A DNA stretch of 64,000 nucleotides from Nilaparvata lugens (GCF_014356525.2 NC_052510.1:14308778-14372777); one strand, 5' to 3'. Counted from the stretch's first letter, positions 40,032 through 52,383 are shown. Made by a program: numbers and translations. Notes: generated by a model not told the origin, from the letters alone.

Positions 40032-42331
40032 CTGAAAATAAGAAAGCGTTATTGAAAGAAGGCTTCATTCAAATAAATCTTCATTTTATAGTGGTAGAAG
40101 AGAATAAGATACTCAGGCTTTACTATACTTAATTTCTATAAAGTAGTAATTTCTTTATACCATAGAGAAAAGATAGCTCTTGTGCATGATTTACTATACT
40201 ACTCATGATTCACTATATTGTATAGACTAGTTTCAAGCAGGGAGCCTAGAGCAAACAAGTATAATAGCCCGTGATTAAACCATTCTATGAAAGAATGTGC
40301 TTTATTCCTTCAAGTCATAACAATGCTATCGGTAATGTCAAGATAAAAGAATAAAGTAAACAATACATGAATGATATATATAACGAATGAACACAATGCA
40401 CATAACGAACAGGTCTATGAAAATATTGCCTGAAAATACAATAAATGTAGAAAAAGGTTTGCTTGGTTAGTCAGTTCAATTGAGTTTGTTTATTTTAGAA
40501 AAATTCTCAATTCCTAATTATTGGAAGATCCATCAATGTGAAAATACAGTACCGTATATTTTAAAGAATGAGCACCCTAAATAATTATGTAATTGGGTAT
40601 TCTGTCTTTTCCATAGTAAATTCAATAAGTTCAAGGAATAAATTGAATTCAGATGGAAAAAATCTGGAAGGAAAGATGAAAATACAAGAAGAAAAACTAT
40701 GAGGTGAATGCAATTCTGAATTAAAGTATAGCAACTGAGAAACACAGGAAATATCAAATACTTCAGCTATGGAAAATATGATTTCATTCACAGTCTAGAC
40801 TCAAGCACATTATTCAATCATAATTATTTAGCATGTAGTAAAAAGCATGTTACATATTAACGTATAATAATTGAATAAATGAATAACAGTATTATAGGGT
40901 CAGGAGAGTATATTTTTGTTTCTATAATTAGTAATTAATGAATTAATTAATGTTCACCAATAGAAAAATATGAAATATTTTGAATGTATTACACATGCAT
41001 CAAGTTTTTATCAATGATTCAATTAATGGACCAAATTTTACTCTAAATAAACTCAACCAGATTGTAATCATAGTATCGACCTACTATCCCATTATATAAT
41101 AATAAATGGTCAATTGCAATATTAAGGATGCAATTCATACATTCACTTACAGTATCAAAAGGTTATCTAGCGTCAGTAACTACACTAGCAGTACTCCATG
41201 AAATTTTTAAATTGAACTGCTCTACTTCCAAACTTTTTTCCAATTACTTCCCAAATTTTAGGTCAATGCGAACGAATTCACAGCCAATTATCTGATTGAA
41301 TCAATCAAAAGAAGTCATAGACAGTAATGAGACGACAAAACTTGATAAGAAATAAATTATTAATATTAAATTTAGACTGGCGTGTGAATGATTCACATTG
41401 CAAATAAATAGTTGATTAATAGATTATAACAAATTAATAGTATCTTGCATTTTTAAAGTTTCGTTGTAGATTTAGATTATTTTAAATAGTTGATAACACC
41501 TTCAATGAATCTCTTGCAACTTCTCGAAACTTGAATGTTGTTTTTTAAGGAGTTTAGATTTTAGAATTCTTGTCATTCACAGTTCAACTAGCGAACCCCT
41601 TTTTATTATTCTCTGAATACTTCAAAACAGGTCGACTATTTACTGAGAGAATTGCGTGGTAGTTTTATACGCCGAGGAATGCTGGAGAAATGAACACTGT
41701 AAATCGATCCGACATGTTCCCAGAGGATGCAAGTGAAACTTGAAACAAAAAATCTTATAAAGTTCTATGGTTTCACTGGACGCGATCAATACAAGGTTAA
41801 CAGCTCATTACAATCTTTTTTCATTATTTCAAGGGATATCTACGCTATTTTAAAGTATGTGATATGGACTACTTTAAAAACAAAAACTTTTTAAAGATTA
41901 TTGGAAATACTACAGGATAAGCAGTTTAGTTTTATAAAATATGAAACATTATATTATATATATATATTTAATTATAGTTATATCATAGTTTAGTTTATAT
42001 AATATTTTATTATAGTTAAAATCCTCTAATATTTTTGTGATTAACAATTGAAAATTCATGTATATTAAATACATTATTACTATTATTATTATTATATTAT
42101 TATTATTATATTATTATTATTATAATTCCCAATAGGGAACTTTGGACTACATATGGCGAGGTGGAAATACCCTTGGGTCTCCCCACCATTGAAAGCCATA
42201 CGCAAATAATAATATACATGAATCATTAAATTATATTTTTTATTACACTAAATTATTTGTATAGAAGATGTGAGTTAACTGAAATGAAATATTGATCTTT
42301 GGAAGCTTTTGGCATTAAATTATTCATCATG
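40032..42331. other. AT-rich stretch upstream of the transporter leader
   Basis: No coding exon seen. ATT trinucleotide repeats occur around 42075-42124. An upstream non-coding exon or promoter of the transporter may lie here but cannot be placed. Confidence 0.35.
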
Positions 42332-42688
42332 TAAGGCTGGGATTACCAACAAACGAAAATAGAGCTAGAGCACTAATTCTGGAGCATTAAATATTTAGAA
42401 AAGCCCGACATATGAGAAGCATGATAAATTATGTATCCATAGTGTATGAATCCAATGCTTGTTAGTTCTCATGGCTTTAGAGCTTTTAAATTGGATTTAT
42501 CAACATTTCTATTAATATTTGTTCAGAACAAGCATTGTTCCATATTCTATGTTCTATGTATCCATAGTGTATGAATCCAATGCTTGTTAGTTCTCATGGC
42601 TTTAGAGCTTTTAAACTGGATTTATCAACATTTCTATTAATATTTGTTCAGAACAAGCATTCGCGCGTTTGGTCAAATCCCAGCCTTA
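42332..42688. repeat. MITE with inverted ends taaggctgggatt and an internal 107-bp duplication
   Basis: taaggctgggatt (42332-42344) is mirrored by aatcccagcctta (42676-42688). Inside, the 107-bp block 42430-42536 is repeated at 42555-42661 with about one mismatch. Confidence 0.85.
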
Positions 42689-43448
42689 GAAACATAGTAG
42701 AAAAATAAATTATCTATTATATTTGTAAAAAACATTTATATAAACATGTCATCAAATAATCATGAAATAATAATAAAATAATAATTAAATAAATTAATTT
42801 TTGAATTGAATTGAAATTGAATAATCATGAACTCTACAACAATGTTCGTAAAAATTTCCAAAACTCTACTTCAATGAGTGTGAAGATGTGCATGGCAACT
42901 CATTGAAAATGAAACACTATGAAGGAACGTGAGCTCAACCGCAAAACCACATTTATTTTTTAGCGTGCAGAGATATTCCAAAAATGGATATGAAGTGAAC
43001 GAGACATCAACAGTCTACTGATGCGAAGTTCAGTAAACTGATACGTTTGTTTAAAACATGGTCCGACAAAAAAAATCTGAAAGAAATTAAGCATATACCT
43101 ACTGTAAATCAGAGAAGCAGAAATAAGATTACTTGACAATCGACATGCTGCAGCTGTACATTCGCAGACTATGAGAAACCACTTTCGACTTTCAGATCGG
43201 TTTGCATTTTGGAAATGGAAAGAAAGAAAGGACAGAACATTAAAAATGCAAAGATGGGAATTGGAGACGGCTTTAGTGATTTTAATCGACTGACTTATAC
43301 TCTTTGAACTGACTGGAACAACAACGTTTTCTTTCCAACTTTTACAACTGAACCTTACAGGGTACAATTTAAGAACAATATTTGTTGGTACAGTAAACAA
43401 AACTATGTACCCAAAACTAGATTATCTACAAACATCAATCATCATCAT
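42689..43448. other. Stretch with an unexplained 146-codon minus-strand ORF
   Basis: The ORF at 42960-43400 (minus) is the longest unexplained frame in the area. It includes a cysteine cluster, CECTAAAC. It has no start context, splice-site support or family that I recognise, so I do not call a gene. Confidence 0.25.
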
Positions 43449-43627
43449 AAAGGCAAACGCACACAGCAACAGACAGACGGAGGTAAAATCAAACGTCTGC
43501 GAGCAGACATAAGTAGACATTGCAGACAGACGGATGTTTATGTGAGATGCAGCATTAAAACAACTGAGGAGGGATTTTCCACCGTCTGTCTGAATACGTC
43601 CATCTGTTGCTGTGTATTTTTGCTTTT
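43449..43627. repeat. MITE with inverted ends aaaggcaaacgcacacag
   Basis: The left end aaaggcaaacgcacacagca and right end tgctgtgtatttttgcttt are inverted copies. The cagacagacgg motif recurs inside both halves. Confidence 0.75.
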
Positions 43628-44416
43628 AATATAATATAAATGTAGTTATTATTAAATCGAACATGAAAAATTGACTTCAATTTTGAGAGTTTCCTACTCT
43701 TAAAACTGTGTACAATTAATTGAAAGAAAAATTTATTAAAACCCGATGAAATATGTTTTTTTTAATATTATGGCAATATTTGTTAGATATTGAAGGACAT
43801 AATTTTTACATCTTCCGGACAAAAAAGCTATTAGTATTTGAATTGAACTCATAATATTAATATAAATGTGGTTTATTTGAATTTCATCTTTACATTTATT
43901 ACTGCTCTAAACATAATATGTGACAGTCAGCTGTCTCGTGTAAGGACTATTTCTTCTTGTCTTCCATGGAAAGATACCGATTTTATAATGATAGGCTTCA
44001 TTCCAGTATCAATAGAAAATCTATTTTAAAATTTAGCCTTTTCAAATTACTTTTTATACTCAATATCAAGTGGACCATATGAGATTTGAGAAGAAATTGT
44101 GATAATTACAAAAATCATATTTTTCCTCGAAGGAAGTTCCGTCCTACCGGAACTTATTCTGCGTGTTGAAAGGATACAAACCAGGATTATAAGCACGATT
44201 TGACCTTACGAACTCGGAGCAACAGAAGGAGTACCAAGGTAGTTGTCACCTGGGCATATAAATCTCTACCATGTGGGCTGATGGCACATTGTTACTATCT
44301 TACTTGCCATCTATACGAAGCCTACGCACTTTCTGATTCGAACTCTGCAATTAATTTCAGTTTACTAGATTTTCACCCAGGGATAAATGACCTCTGTATA
44401 ATTTGTCAGCAACCAT
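43628..44416. other. Non-coding stretch
   Basis: 44140-44400 is somewhat GC-richer, with a 72-codon ORF of no recognisable kind. It is probably an old repeat. Confidence 0.3.
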
Positions 44417-44508
44417 AGTGAGGTTTACTTCAAACTGTCAGCATTGCCCATTGCCAACATCAATGATTCCAATTCAACTAATGCTGACAGTTTAAAGTGA
44501 ATCTCACT
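44417..44508. repeat. Short foldback, second copy of the 35.7-kb family
   Basis: Ends agtgaggtttacttcaaact and agtttaaagtgaatctcact. The atgctgacag core is shared with 35691-35782. Confidence 0.75.
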
Positions 44509-45548
44509 ACACACACACACAGACATTACAACTTACAACTACTTTATTTCACCTTGAACTTGTAGCCTAACAAACATAATTCATTATGTGGAATTTGCAA
44601 AAACCATCCACGCTAATAGTTTAGAAGGAATATTTCAGAGTACTGTAGGACATTAGAAAATAGCTATTAACATAGCTTTCCCGCAAGGGACTCCTCACCA
44701 GCAAAAGCCATACGAATTTACTTTATTAACATAAATCGGAGATAAAATATTTTCGCCACACTGCAAACTGCCACTGATAGCTTGTAAGTGATACTTACAC
44801 ATTGGAAAATGTTGTTGTATCAAGTAACTTAAAGTGGAGATTAGAAAACAGGATAACAAAATGTCAGCAATCAGATACATGCATGTGTGTTCGTTCATTA
44901 ATCGATTGCTACTGTATAAAATTAACAGATGTGAGATAACAAGAATGAATCTGGCAAAAATCTATAAGTAATGCGTCATGATTGTTACGATATGTTGAAT
45001 TTTTTCTGTGAATGAGCCAGTTTTGCAGGATTCAAAGAAGTTTTGGAATTTGAATAATGAAATTACAAAATTAATAAAATATAATAGCCTATTTTCTTTT
45101 TAATTATTCCAATTAGAATTTCAGATATTTATTGATCTACAAACTATGAATAAACAAAAAATTAAACTAAATACATAAAAGAGGTGGCCCTGCCAGCTGC
45201 CATTGAATTTAGTGGGCAGGCTTACTACATTTTCAGATGAAAAGAACAACTTTTCGTACCATTTTTTTTTTCTTTTCCAATGCACATTTATTTTTATTTA
45301 CTTAATATTCGTATATTGAGATAAATGCTTTGCAGTCCACAATCTCGATTCAAGCGGATTCTCGGACTAACAAGGCTGGGATGTGTCGATACTTGACACA
45401 CTTTGTGCCCCCAAGAGTGTCGCATTTTGGAGTGAGCATTGAGAAATTTTTACTTAAAAAGGGACGAGTACCGTACTGAATCATTATCACGCTAACGTTT
45501 CAGTTAATAAATGCTTTATCACTGAAACCAGCTGAGCACCCTAAAGGT
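44509..45548. other. Non-coding stretch
   Basis: AT-rich, no exon or repeat pair recognised. Confidence 0.35.
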
Positions 45549-45925
45549 GCAATTCCTTAGCGACGATTCTTCGATTCTGGCTGTGTGGCTATAGCCGCTC
45601 AGTCGCGACTGTAACCGTGACAGTTATATTTTAATTATTATAATGAAAATTTTTACATGGAACCATAATTTTAAGCGGCTATAGCCGCTCAGTTGCTAGC
45701 TGCTGTAACCGTCACAGATATATGTTATTTATTTATGCGAAATTTCACATGAAATCACATGTTAAGAGCAAATCTCTGGTGATGTATGAAACGTCTCCTT
45801 AATTTCTATTAAATAATAAATTGAATGAATACCGTATTATATAGTGACTGAAAGCTATAGCCGCTAGCGACTGAGCGGCTGTAGCCACATAGCTAGAGTT
45901 GCAGAGTCGTCGCTAAGGAATTGTA
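45549..45925. repeat. MITE with inverted ends gcaattccttagcgacg
   Basis: The left end gcaattccttagcgacgatt is mirrored by gtcgtcgctaaggaattg. The phrase ctatagccgctcag and its complement recur several times inside, giving a multi-hairpin structure. About 377 bp. Confidence 0.8.
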
Positions 45926-46199
45926 TCTTGAGCTAACACTGTACCCTAAATGCAGGAGTAAATAAATATATAGATGCCAGGGTGCTTAAGGCAACTGTCT
46001 AAGCAGCATGGTAATGAATTTTAGAGCCACAGTAGGAAAAAAGTCTCTTGTAATTTGTAATATTCAGTGAGCAATATGTTATGTCAATCATGCAACCACT
46101 TCTTGTACTATGACTGTGAAAGTCAATCTTCATGCTGAACTAGACAAAATTTGGCTAGACATGCAAAGCAATCAAATATATATTACAATATTCTCTTTT

Positions 46200-46495
46200 T
46201 TATCTTCATTTTCATGGGTCATAATAAGGTGTCATTGGCTTCTTTAGCAAAATGACGCCTTTTTTATAACTTATTGGCGTATTGAGGAAACTTCTTACCA
46301 GCGATGTTGTGCAAAGTATTACTGTTTTCTGCATCAAATTTTGCTCTCATACAGGCAGTCTCAAACTGTGCAACCTTTCTGGCAGTTCCTTTGGTACAAT
46401 ACTTATAGCTGACATTATCAAAGGCACTATCGACACTCTCTCTTGCTTCCAAATATCTTTTATCTCCTCTGCCAAAGGCAAATATTTAAGCAGTT
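46200..46495 (-). mobile_element. Non-LTR retrotransposon 3'-end remnant
   Basis: On the minus strand a frame reads YLPLAEEIKDIWKQERVSIV, then PLIMSAISIVPKELPE, and after a stop TVILCTTSLVRSFLN. This is the conserved C-terminal segment of many insect LINE polyproteins. Confidence 0.65.
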
Positions 46496-46605
46496 TTATT
46501 TTTAATATTATTATGGTAAGTCAATAACGGGGGTATTAGAACCCCAGGGACACGTCAAGATAAACACATAATAAGAAAGCCTGCTGATAAAACAAAACAG
46601 CAGAC

Positions 46606-46788
46606 TTAGGCTAGGCGCACACCAGTTAGTCAAGACAAGACATGATCAGACACAAGTTTGGTCACAATACTTCACATTGTTGCTTATGACGTAACTCACA
46701 CTGATAAGTCATTGCAATTAGACATGTCTTCATAAGCAACTATAAGTATTGTGACTAAACGTGACTAGTCTTGTCTTGACTAGCCTAA
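46606..46788. repeat. MITE with inverted ends
   Basis: ttagtcaagacaagacatga near the left end and its complement tcttgtcttgactagcctaa at the right. The outer ttaggcta is present on both sides, the left arm carrying about 13 extra bases. Confidence 0.7.
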
Positions 46789-46794
46789 AAGAGT

Positions 46795-47730
46795 GGTTTA
46801 CAGTAATTAAGGTAGACACTGGAGGTAATGCGGACTGCTTTCATATTAATACTGCAAAGCCCGAAAATATGCAGTTCATACTACAGGAATCTGTGGACAT
46901 AGAGTTTCTTGAGATATTTTGTGCTGTGGATGTGGTACGCACCACAATCAAGCACAAAAATATCTGCTCATCAAAAACTGTAGTCAGTGCTTTAAACCAT
47001 TAAACAAAGTAACCCAGAGACATCTTAGAATCTCATTGTCAGGACAGTTACTAACACACTATGCAAACTCAACAAATCTTGGGTGTGAAATTGGATAGAA
47101 GCCTCACATTTAAAAACCATTGTCACTGTGAGAGCTCAAACAAAATGTCAAAACCAGAAATGCACTCCTGAACAAACTGGTAGACTCTGCCTGCGGTGCT
47201 GGTGCGAGCACTTTCAGATCTACAGCTCTCAGATCGATAGCTCTGTGCTTCACAGGCGCGGAATATGCCTGTCCTGTTTGGAGTATCTCAGTCCACGCAA
47301 AGAAAGTAGAAGGCACTTCGTGAGAAGCTTGTGAGTCTGGCTCACTACTCCCTGGATGAAGAGTCAATGCAATGTTTTCTGAGATCTATTACTGGCCTCC
47401 CATCTTGATCTCAGTCTAGTTATCAAGTTTAGAGCTTTATTTTTTATGACGCAATCCATCCAGCAAGTGCTGGTCATGGATGGAGACTACTGAATAGGTG
47501 TAAGCTGTATGCAGTCAATGAAAGCTGCGAGATTGTGACAGGGTGTCTGAAGCCAACTAAGATCTACTAGGCTACCTATATCAACCCAGTGGCATTATTG
47601 CTCCCAATCCAATCAGTAGAGAAATAGCTAAAAGAACAGAGCTATACAGTAAAGATACCGTTCAGATACCTTAATACCTTCAGCTTCATCCATTACCCAC
47701 AATTGTGGGATCGATGGCGTCAAAAAATCA
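46795..47730 (+). mobile_element. Decayed non-LTR retrotransposon (reverse transcriptase C-terminal part)
   Basis: Plus-strand frames give LGVKLDRSLTFKNH-like sequence (about 47080), KTRNALLNKLVDSACGAGAS, then CFTGAEYACPVWSISVHAKK (about 47150-47300). A diverged VTGCLKPT segment follows, with a tail to about 47700. Frames change repeatedly. About 100 bp at 47307-47406 match the inverted LINE at 10981-11082. Confidence 0.7.
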
Positions 47731-47796
47731 AAACACGTACAAACACATGAAAAAAAAAACTGTAACAGTTCAGATGGCAGTGATCCAGTGCTCATG

Positions 47797-48760
47797 CTCT
47801 CAATAAAAATTCAAATTATCACTCATAAATTCGTTCACACTGTAGTATGCCTTTGCACACAGTAGCTTCCGGACGGTTCTCCTGAGTGCGGCCTCATCCA
47901 ATTGCTTCACACTATTAGGCAGCTTGTTGTAGAATTTCAGGGCTGAAATCCTGTAACTGGCCTGTGATCGGTGGAGGCGTCTCCTGGGGATATCCAACAG
48001 CTCACTGCGCCTGGTGTTGTGGCGGTGGATGTCACTACGGGCAGCTAGAGTATGCTGTATCTTCTTGACATACACCAAGCACAGGAGGATGTAATGGCTG
48101 AAGACAGTCAGTACACCAAGGCGAGCAAAGATGGGCTTGCAGTGGGCAAGATGATCGCTGCCTGTTATAATTCTTATAGCCCTCTTTTGCAGTCTCAGCA
48201 CATCAGCAGCCCCCGCTGAATGACCCCACAGAAGCAAGCCATAGGTAATGTGGCAATGGAAGAGCGCATGATACATCATTATCAGGTACTTCTCAGTCAC
48301 CAGGCCCCTCATCTTGAGCAGCAGAAAGCAAATGCGGAAGAGTCGACTAGACTCTATATAGTCGACTATACCTAGATTGTTTGTCTGGCTGAGCGAACTT
48401 GATAGGCTACAGATGATAGGCATTCAACGTTTGCAACTCCTGCCACTCACCGACCAAGTCCAAACGCATTTTTCAAGTGAAACGAAACTCCTGGACTCTT
48501 TTGCTTCCCAAAAAATTTTTATCAAAGAGTAGGTACAGATGTCACTGGCATGGAGCTGCAGAAGCAACGGACAACAGGTGCAAAGCTGCCATATGATAAG
48601 TGGAAGACCCTGAACCTCCTTAGAGCTGAATGTGCCAGCCCAAGAGAAAACTGCCCAACTTGAAGGAGATGGACGAGACGACCCGCACTGCAACGGTGAT
48701 GATATCCAGTCAGACGACTACCTGGTAAAATGCAGTCTTGCTCCAGTATGCACAACACAG
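47797..48760 (-). mobile_element. Non-LTR retrotransposon 3' part, long open RT C-terminus
   Basis: A 207-codon minus-strand ORF (47800-48423) encodes the C-terminal domain of a LINE ORF2 protein. LLLWGHSAGAADVLRLQKRA, RIITGSDHLAHCKPIFARLG and a final FYNKLPNSVKQL segment are diagnostic. Upstream (48424-48760) the frame is broken, though still LINE-like near 48424-48500. The RT catalytic part is missing, so the copy is dead but relatively well preserved. Confidence 0.8.
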
Positions 48761-49206
48761 GACCTTTTTATTTTCAATGACAAAGCCATTAAAACAGTGA
48801 TTATTCTAATATTGACATATAGAATCACATGACAAACGAACGAAAGAATGTTTCAGCTTTCTCAGCAAATGAGACTATGAGACTTTTAATGACCATCCAC
48901 ATAAAAATTCCAAGAGAGTTAAGAAAACAGTATGGTGAATCCCAGGAAAGTCAGTGTTATGCCATGATATAAATGATCAAAATCTTGCGATATTCAGTTG
49001 GAGCTTGTTTGCTTTATTCACACTTTTGCCTTTTCAAAGGTGCAATAATAAATTCTAACTCTATAAGTTGTACCGATTTGACTCAACAGTAGACCTACCG
49101 ATACAAAAATTTTCACATTGATAGTTTCTTTGTACAATTGATTTATCATAAATTAACAATTTTATGAGAAGCATTGTAAAGAATAAATAATTTACATGCG
49201 ACTTAC

Positions 49207-49299
49207 GACAATCACTGACGACAAAACTGAAGAATGATATATAGGCACCCAAAACCAGGATTGATAGGTTAACCATTAATGAATTTAAAATAATTGAAG
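49207..49299 (-). CDS. First coding exon with signal peptide, unidentified secreted or membrane protein
   Basis: On the minus strand acceptor TTTCTAG is followed by 23 nt of leader and an ATG at 49276. The 23 codons (MVNLSILVLGAYISFF to VVSDC) form a typical hydrophobic signal peptide. A perfect donor GTAAGT follows (49201-49206), leaving one base (phase 1). A non-coding exon with donor GTTAGT lies just upstream at 49394. Downstream exons were not found in 43-49 kb, where the intron is full of retrotransposons. The family cannot be named from this exon alone. Confidence 0.5.
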
Positions 49300-49393
49300 C
49301 TAGAAATGTTTTTCAATGAGCAAAGGCTTGTTGAAATTATCCTAAATTGTTTTCTTGATACAATAGTATTAAAAAACAATATTTTTAACTAAC

Positions 49394-49520
49394 CTCTCAA
49401 ATAGATAGGACGACTTTGAACTACAAAAACGTGCTTCGCAGTTTGAGTGCCACATTCCATTCATTGCTTCACATTTTGAAAATTGCATCAGCTACAGCTG
49501 AAGGACGCCATTTTGCGGTG
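49394..49520 (-). other. Probable 5' non-coding exon of the signal-peptide gene
   Basis: A GC-richer segment with phrases such as aaaatggcgtcc (minus strand), ending at donor GTTAGT (49388-49393). The transcription start is not defined. Confidence 0.4.
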
Positions 49521-49711
49521 TCCGGTGTCTGTAATTTAATAAAACAGCTGATTTGTGGCTGGTAATTTTAAAATTGTTTGATCGATAGTACTGAAATCTC
49601 GATATGAGTCGATTCATCGATGTACTTGATTATCGACTCATAACATATCAATAAGCGGTTGAATTTAAAATATTCAAATCAAGAATTTGTTGGGAGTTTT
49701 CTGTTTGGAGC
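49521..49711. promoter_or_regulatory. Probable divergent promoter
   Basis: Lies between a minus-strand 5' exon and a plus-strand candidate exon. It contains several ATCGAT/TATCGA motifs (tgatcgatag, tcatcgatgt, ttatcgactc) within about 70 bp, similar to the DRE element bound by DREF in Drosophila housekeeping promoters. No TATA box is obvious. Confidence 0.4.
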
Positions 49712-49776
49712 ATGCAAAAGCATGTCAACGCAATAAGACGCAGAAAATTTGAACGGAGATGTTTCCAAATTCCAAT
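49712..49776 (+). CDS. Candidate first coding exon on the plus strand
   Basis: ATG at 49712 opens 21 codons (MQKHVNAIRRRKFERRC and onward) plus two bases, ending at a perfect donor GTAAGT (49777-49782). The peptide is strongly basic, as in mitochondrial presequences, but too short to classify. No second exon was recognised before the UFL1 3' end at 52.4 kb. Confidence 0.3.
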
Positions 49777-50164
49777 GTAAGTAATAATAATTAGTAATTG
49801 AAAATATATTTCGTTGATAATAAAATGTAAGGTTAAAAAGTAAAATCTAAGCTTTCTTCGTCAGGTTTTAAACGTGAGTAGAAAATTTGAGCATTATATT
49901 CTTCAATAAATCAAATCAAATCACAAAGAAGCTCATTAGCTAACAATTCAAAGTTTTGAAAAACTAAAATTCCTTCTCTGAAATTTAAAAATGTTCAATA
50001 TGAAAAACTGAAATTTTATCTTCTCACCAAAAACTTATTGTGATTGCTTGTGTTATTGGATGAACTAGTTTTTCGTTATACTGTACCTTTTATTACTGTA
50101 CCGGTACCGGTAACTTACTCTCAATCTCATATTGCAGTCATTTTCCAGAAATTGATCAATTATG

Positions 50165-50975
50165 AAATTTTGCTTTTTTCATTTACTATTTTTTTCTAAA
50201 TAATGGTCAAACATACGAAATTGATACTTTGCACAAAGCTAGAAAAAAATTATAATAATAATTTTCAAATTCATAAAACAAAATGGCGGTCATTAAACAT
50301 TTTGTTTCTTAAATAACTCAGAAACTGTTGGTTTTACAAAAACTTTACGACAATAACTTTTTTTAATAAGTTCAATTGATTTAATGATTAACTGAGATAT
50401 GACACAGCTTTAGCGGTTAATGGTGACCCACCTTTAGAGGGTTATGTAATATTATTTTATTGTTTGAAATGACCTAAAATCGCTTACAATTAACATATTC
50501 AATGGAAATAGATTGTTGCATCATTGAGGCGACTCTATCAGTATGCCTTAGTTTGCACTGCAACAAACTTTCAGTGGTCACCTATCACTAAGGCTGCCAT
50601 ATCTCAGATAATATTGGTTCAATCTGGTACCAATCGATGAGCAATTAAATTCACTCAAAAAAGTTATTCTTGTAAAGTTTTCGTGAAACCAACGGTTTCT
50701 GAGTTATTTAAGAAACAAAATGTTAAATGTTAAATTTTGTTCATGTATTTGAAAAACTATCATTTTTTCTAGTTTTGTCTAGATGTTATAAATTATCGTG
50801 CAACGTTCCAATTTCGTATGTTTAACCATTATTTAAAAAAAATAATAATAAGAGAAAAAAATCAAAAAGGCCGCTGTGTGAGTAACTGAAGACTTCCGGA
50901 CAATTTAAATATGTTTTTTACCCAGGAACAATGCCCTATAGTATTGGCAGGGAGTTCGTAAACACCCTGTATAAT
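50165..50975. mobile_element. Long-armed inverted-repeat element
   Basis: The left arm (about 50165-50345) and right arm (about 50660-50880) are inverted near-copies, including tttcttaaataactcagaaa and its complement. The right side continues to caccctgta (about 50966-50974), complementary to the tacagggtg that starts the transposon at 59.7 kb. The matching left terminus was not found, so that end may be truncated. The interior is non-coding. Confidence 0.65.
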
Positions 50976-50999
50976 TGAGTTTTACTTTTGTTTGTGTGG

Positions 51000-51175
51000 C
51001 TAATGAGATGAAATAGTAAAACTTCCATCTTCCGGACGATATTCGAATCCACAATCTGGCCAAGGCGTTATTCAAATCCACAACCAGGCCCAATAGCTGG
51101 TTGAAGGTGGATGATGGATGGTGCGACGCTCAGTCCACTCGGCTAAGCCTAAGCAGGCTGGAGTTAATAATTACA
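51000..51175 (-). repeat. Possible tRNA-derived SINE
   Basis: On the minus strand ttagccgagtggactgagcg (about 51130-51150) resembles the A box of tRNA-Leu/Ser. A GATTCGAAT B-box-like motif lies about 100 nt downstream, farther than normal. Confidence 0.4.
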
Positions 51176-52383
51176 TAGAATATGTATCTATATTCTGTCT
51201 ATATCATAATTTATGTATTATGTTATTGATTCTTACTCTCTAGTAATTGGTTTAAAGAAAGTGCAAGAATGAAACTATAAATAAACAATACAGTAGTAAA
51301 AATTTCCCAGAGTATACAAAAAATATCAATAATTGGTTCACATTTGTTTTTCTTCATTTTTATAATCTACTTTTGTTAGATATATAGTTTGATGTGAATA
51401 AGAAGATCAACTTGAGTCCCTTTCTCACAATAATAAGATTGTTTAAATTCATAGTTCAATGAACCATAAATAAAAACTATACTCTGAAATACGATTATCT
51501 TTTGGGTTTTAATTGGATGCAATTGACTACAAATGAATTGAGATTGGGAGCCGTTGAAATTGATATTAATCAAAAGCAATCATTGTAATTATCAATCCAG
51601 CAATAAACTCAACTAATAGTAGTTTTCATCAACATACGAAGTGACAAAATATTGAATCGATATAGAATGTAGTTATGTTTGACAAATCTGTAATATTGTT
51701 AAATATGACAAATTGATTTGTCTGACATTTTTTTTCAATTTGCAAATTGCATTGATAGTAAAATGAATTGGCAGATATATCTCATTGAATTATTTAAAAA
51801 GAGCATTTGTTTTGTTCCGAAGTAGCAAAAGTATAACCTTCACTTTTCCTTGAGTTATAGGATTATCTCATAAATTGCATTATTCCAAGATCCATGTAGC
51901 CTACTCTTACGATAGAATGACTGCTTTTATTTTTCAACTAGGGTGGTGAAGTAGACATTTCTTCTACTAAAACATCACTTTATAAAATTAAATCAAGGTC
52001 CATAATATTCGTTTATGCATTAATTGGATAAAAAATGACAATATCGGAATGAAAAAAACAGACATTAGCCCCCAAAACGTAGAAACTAAAACAAAAAAAT
52101 TTCAAGGCATAGAATAGAATAGAATGGCTGCCTTTATTTTATACCTAGGAGGGAGGAGTTAGGGCGCAGCCGGCCCTCTCTTACACTCAACCCTCCAATA
52201 CAACACTGAATAATTACTAGATTAAACAAATCAAATTGAGATAAAATAAGGCATTAGAGAATTGTTGGGAGTAAGTAATTCCTCATGGAAGTGGAATCTT
52301 TAGGGATCTTGACACTCTTTGACATACCCATTTGAATACAGTAATGTGTAATGGAATAATGCGCAAATAACTGATAGAATTAT
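51176..52383. other. Non-coding stretch downstream of UFL1
   Basis: AT-rich. 52110-52215 contains a GC-richer retroposon-like piece (gggcgcagccggcc) after a TTTATTTTAT run. No exon recognised. Confidence 0.35.

Noticed and set aside
42960..43400. 146-codon minus-strand ORF with a CECTAAAC motif, reminiscent of a phospholipase A2 cysteine motif
   Set aside because: The expected Asp is missing, no CCxxHDxC segment was found nearby, and no convincing splice sites link it to the signal-peptide exon at 49.2 kb.
45549..45925. Clustered short repeats considered as a CRISPR-like array
   Set aside because: The repeats are inverted, irregularly spaced parts of a MITE, and the genome is eukaryotic.
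48424..48832. ORFs upstream of the 47.8-kb LINE frame
   Set aside because: Probably frame-broken upstream LINE sequence or chance; nothing gene-like beyond that.
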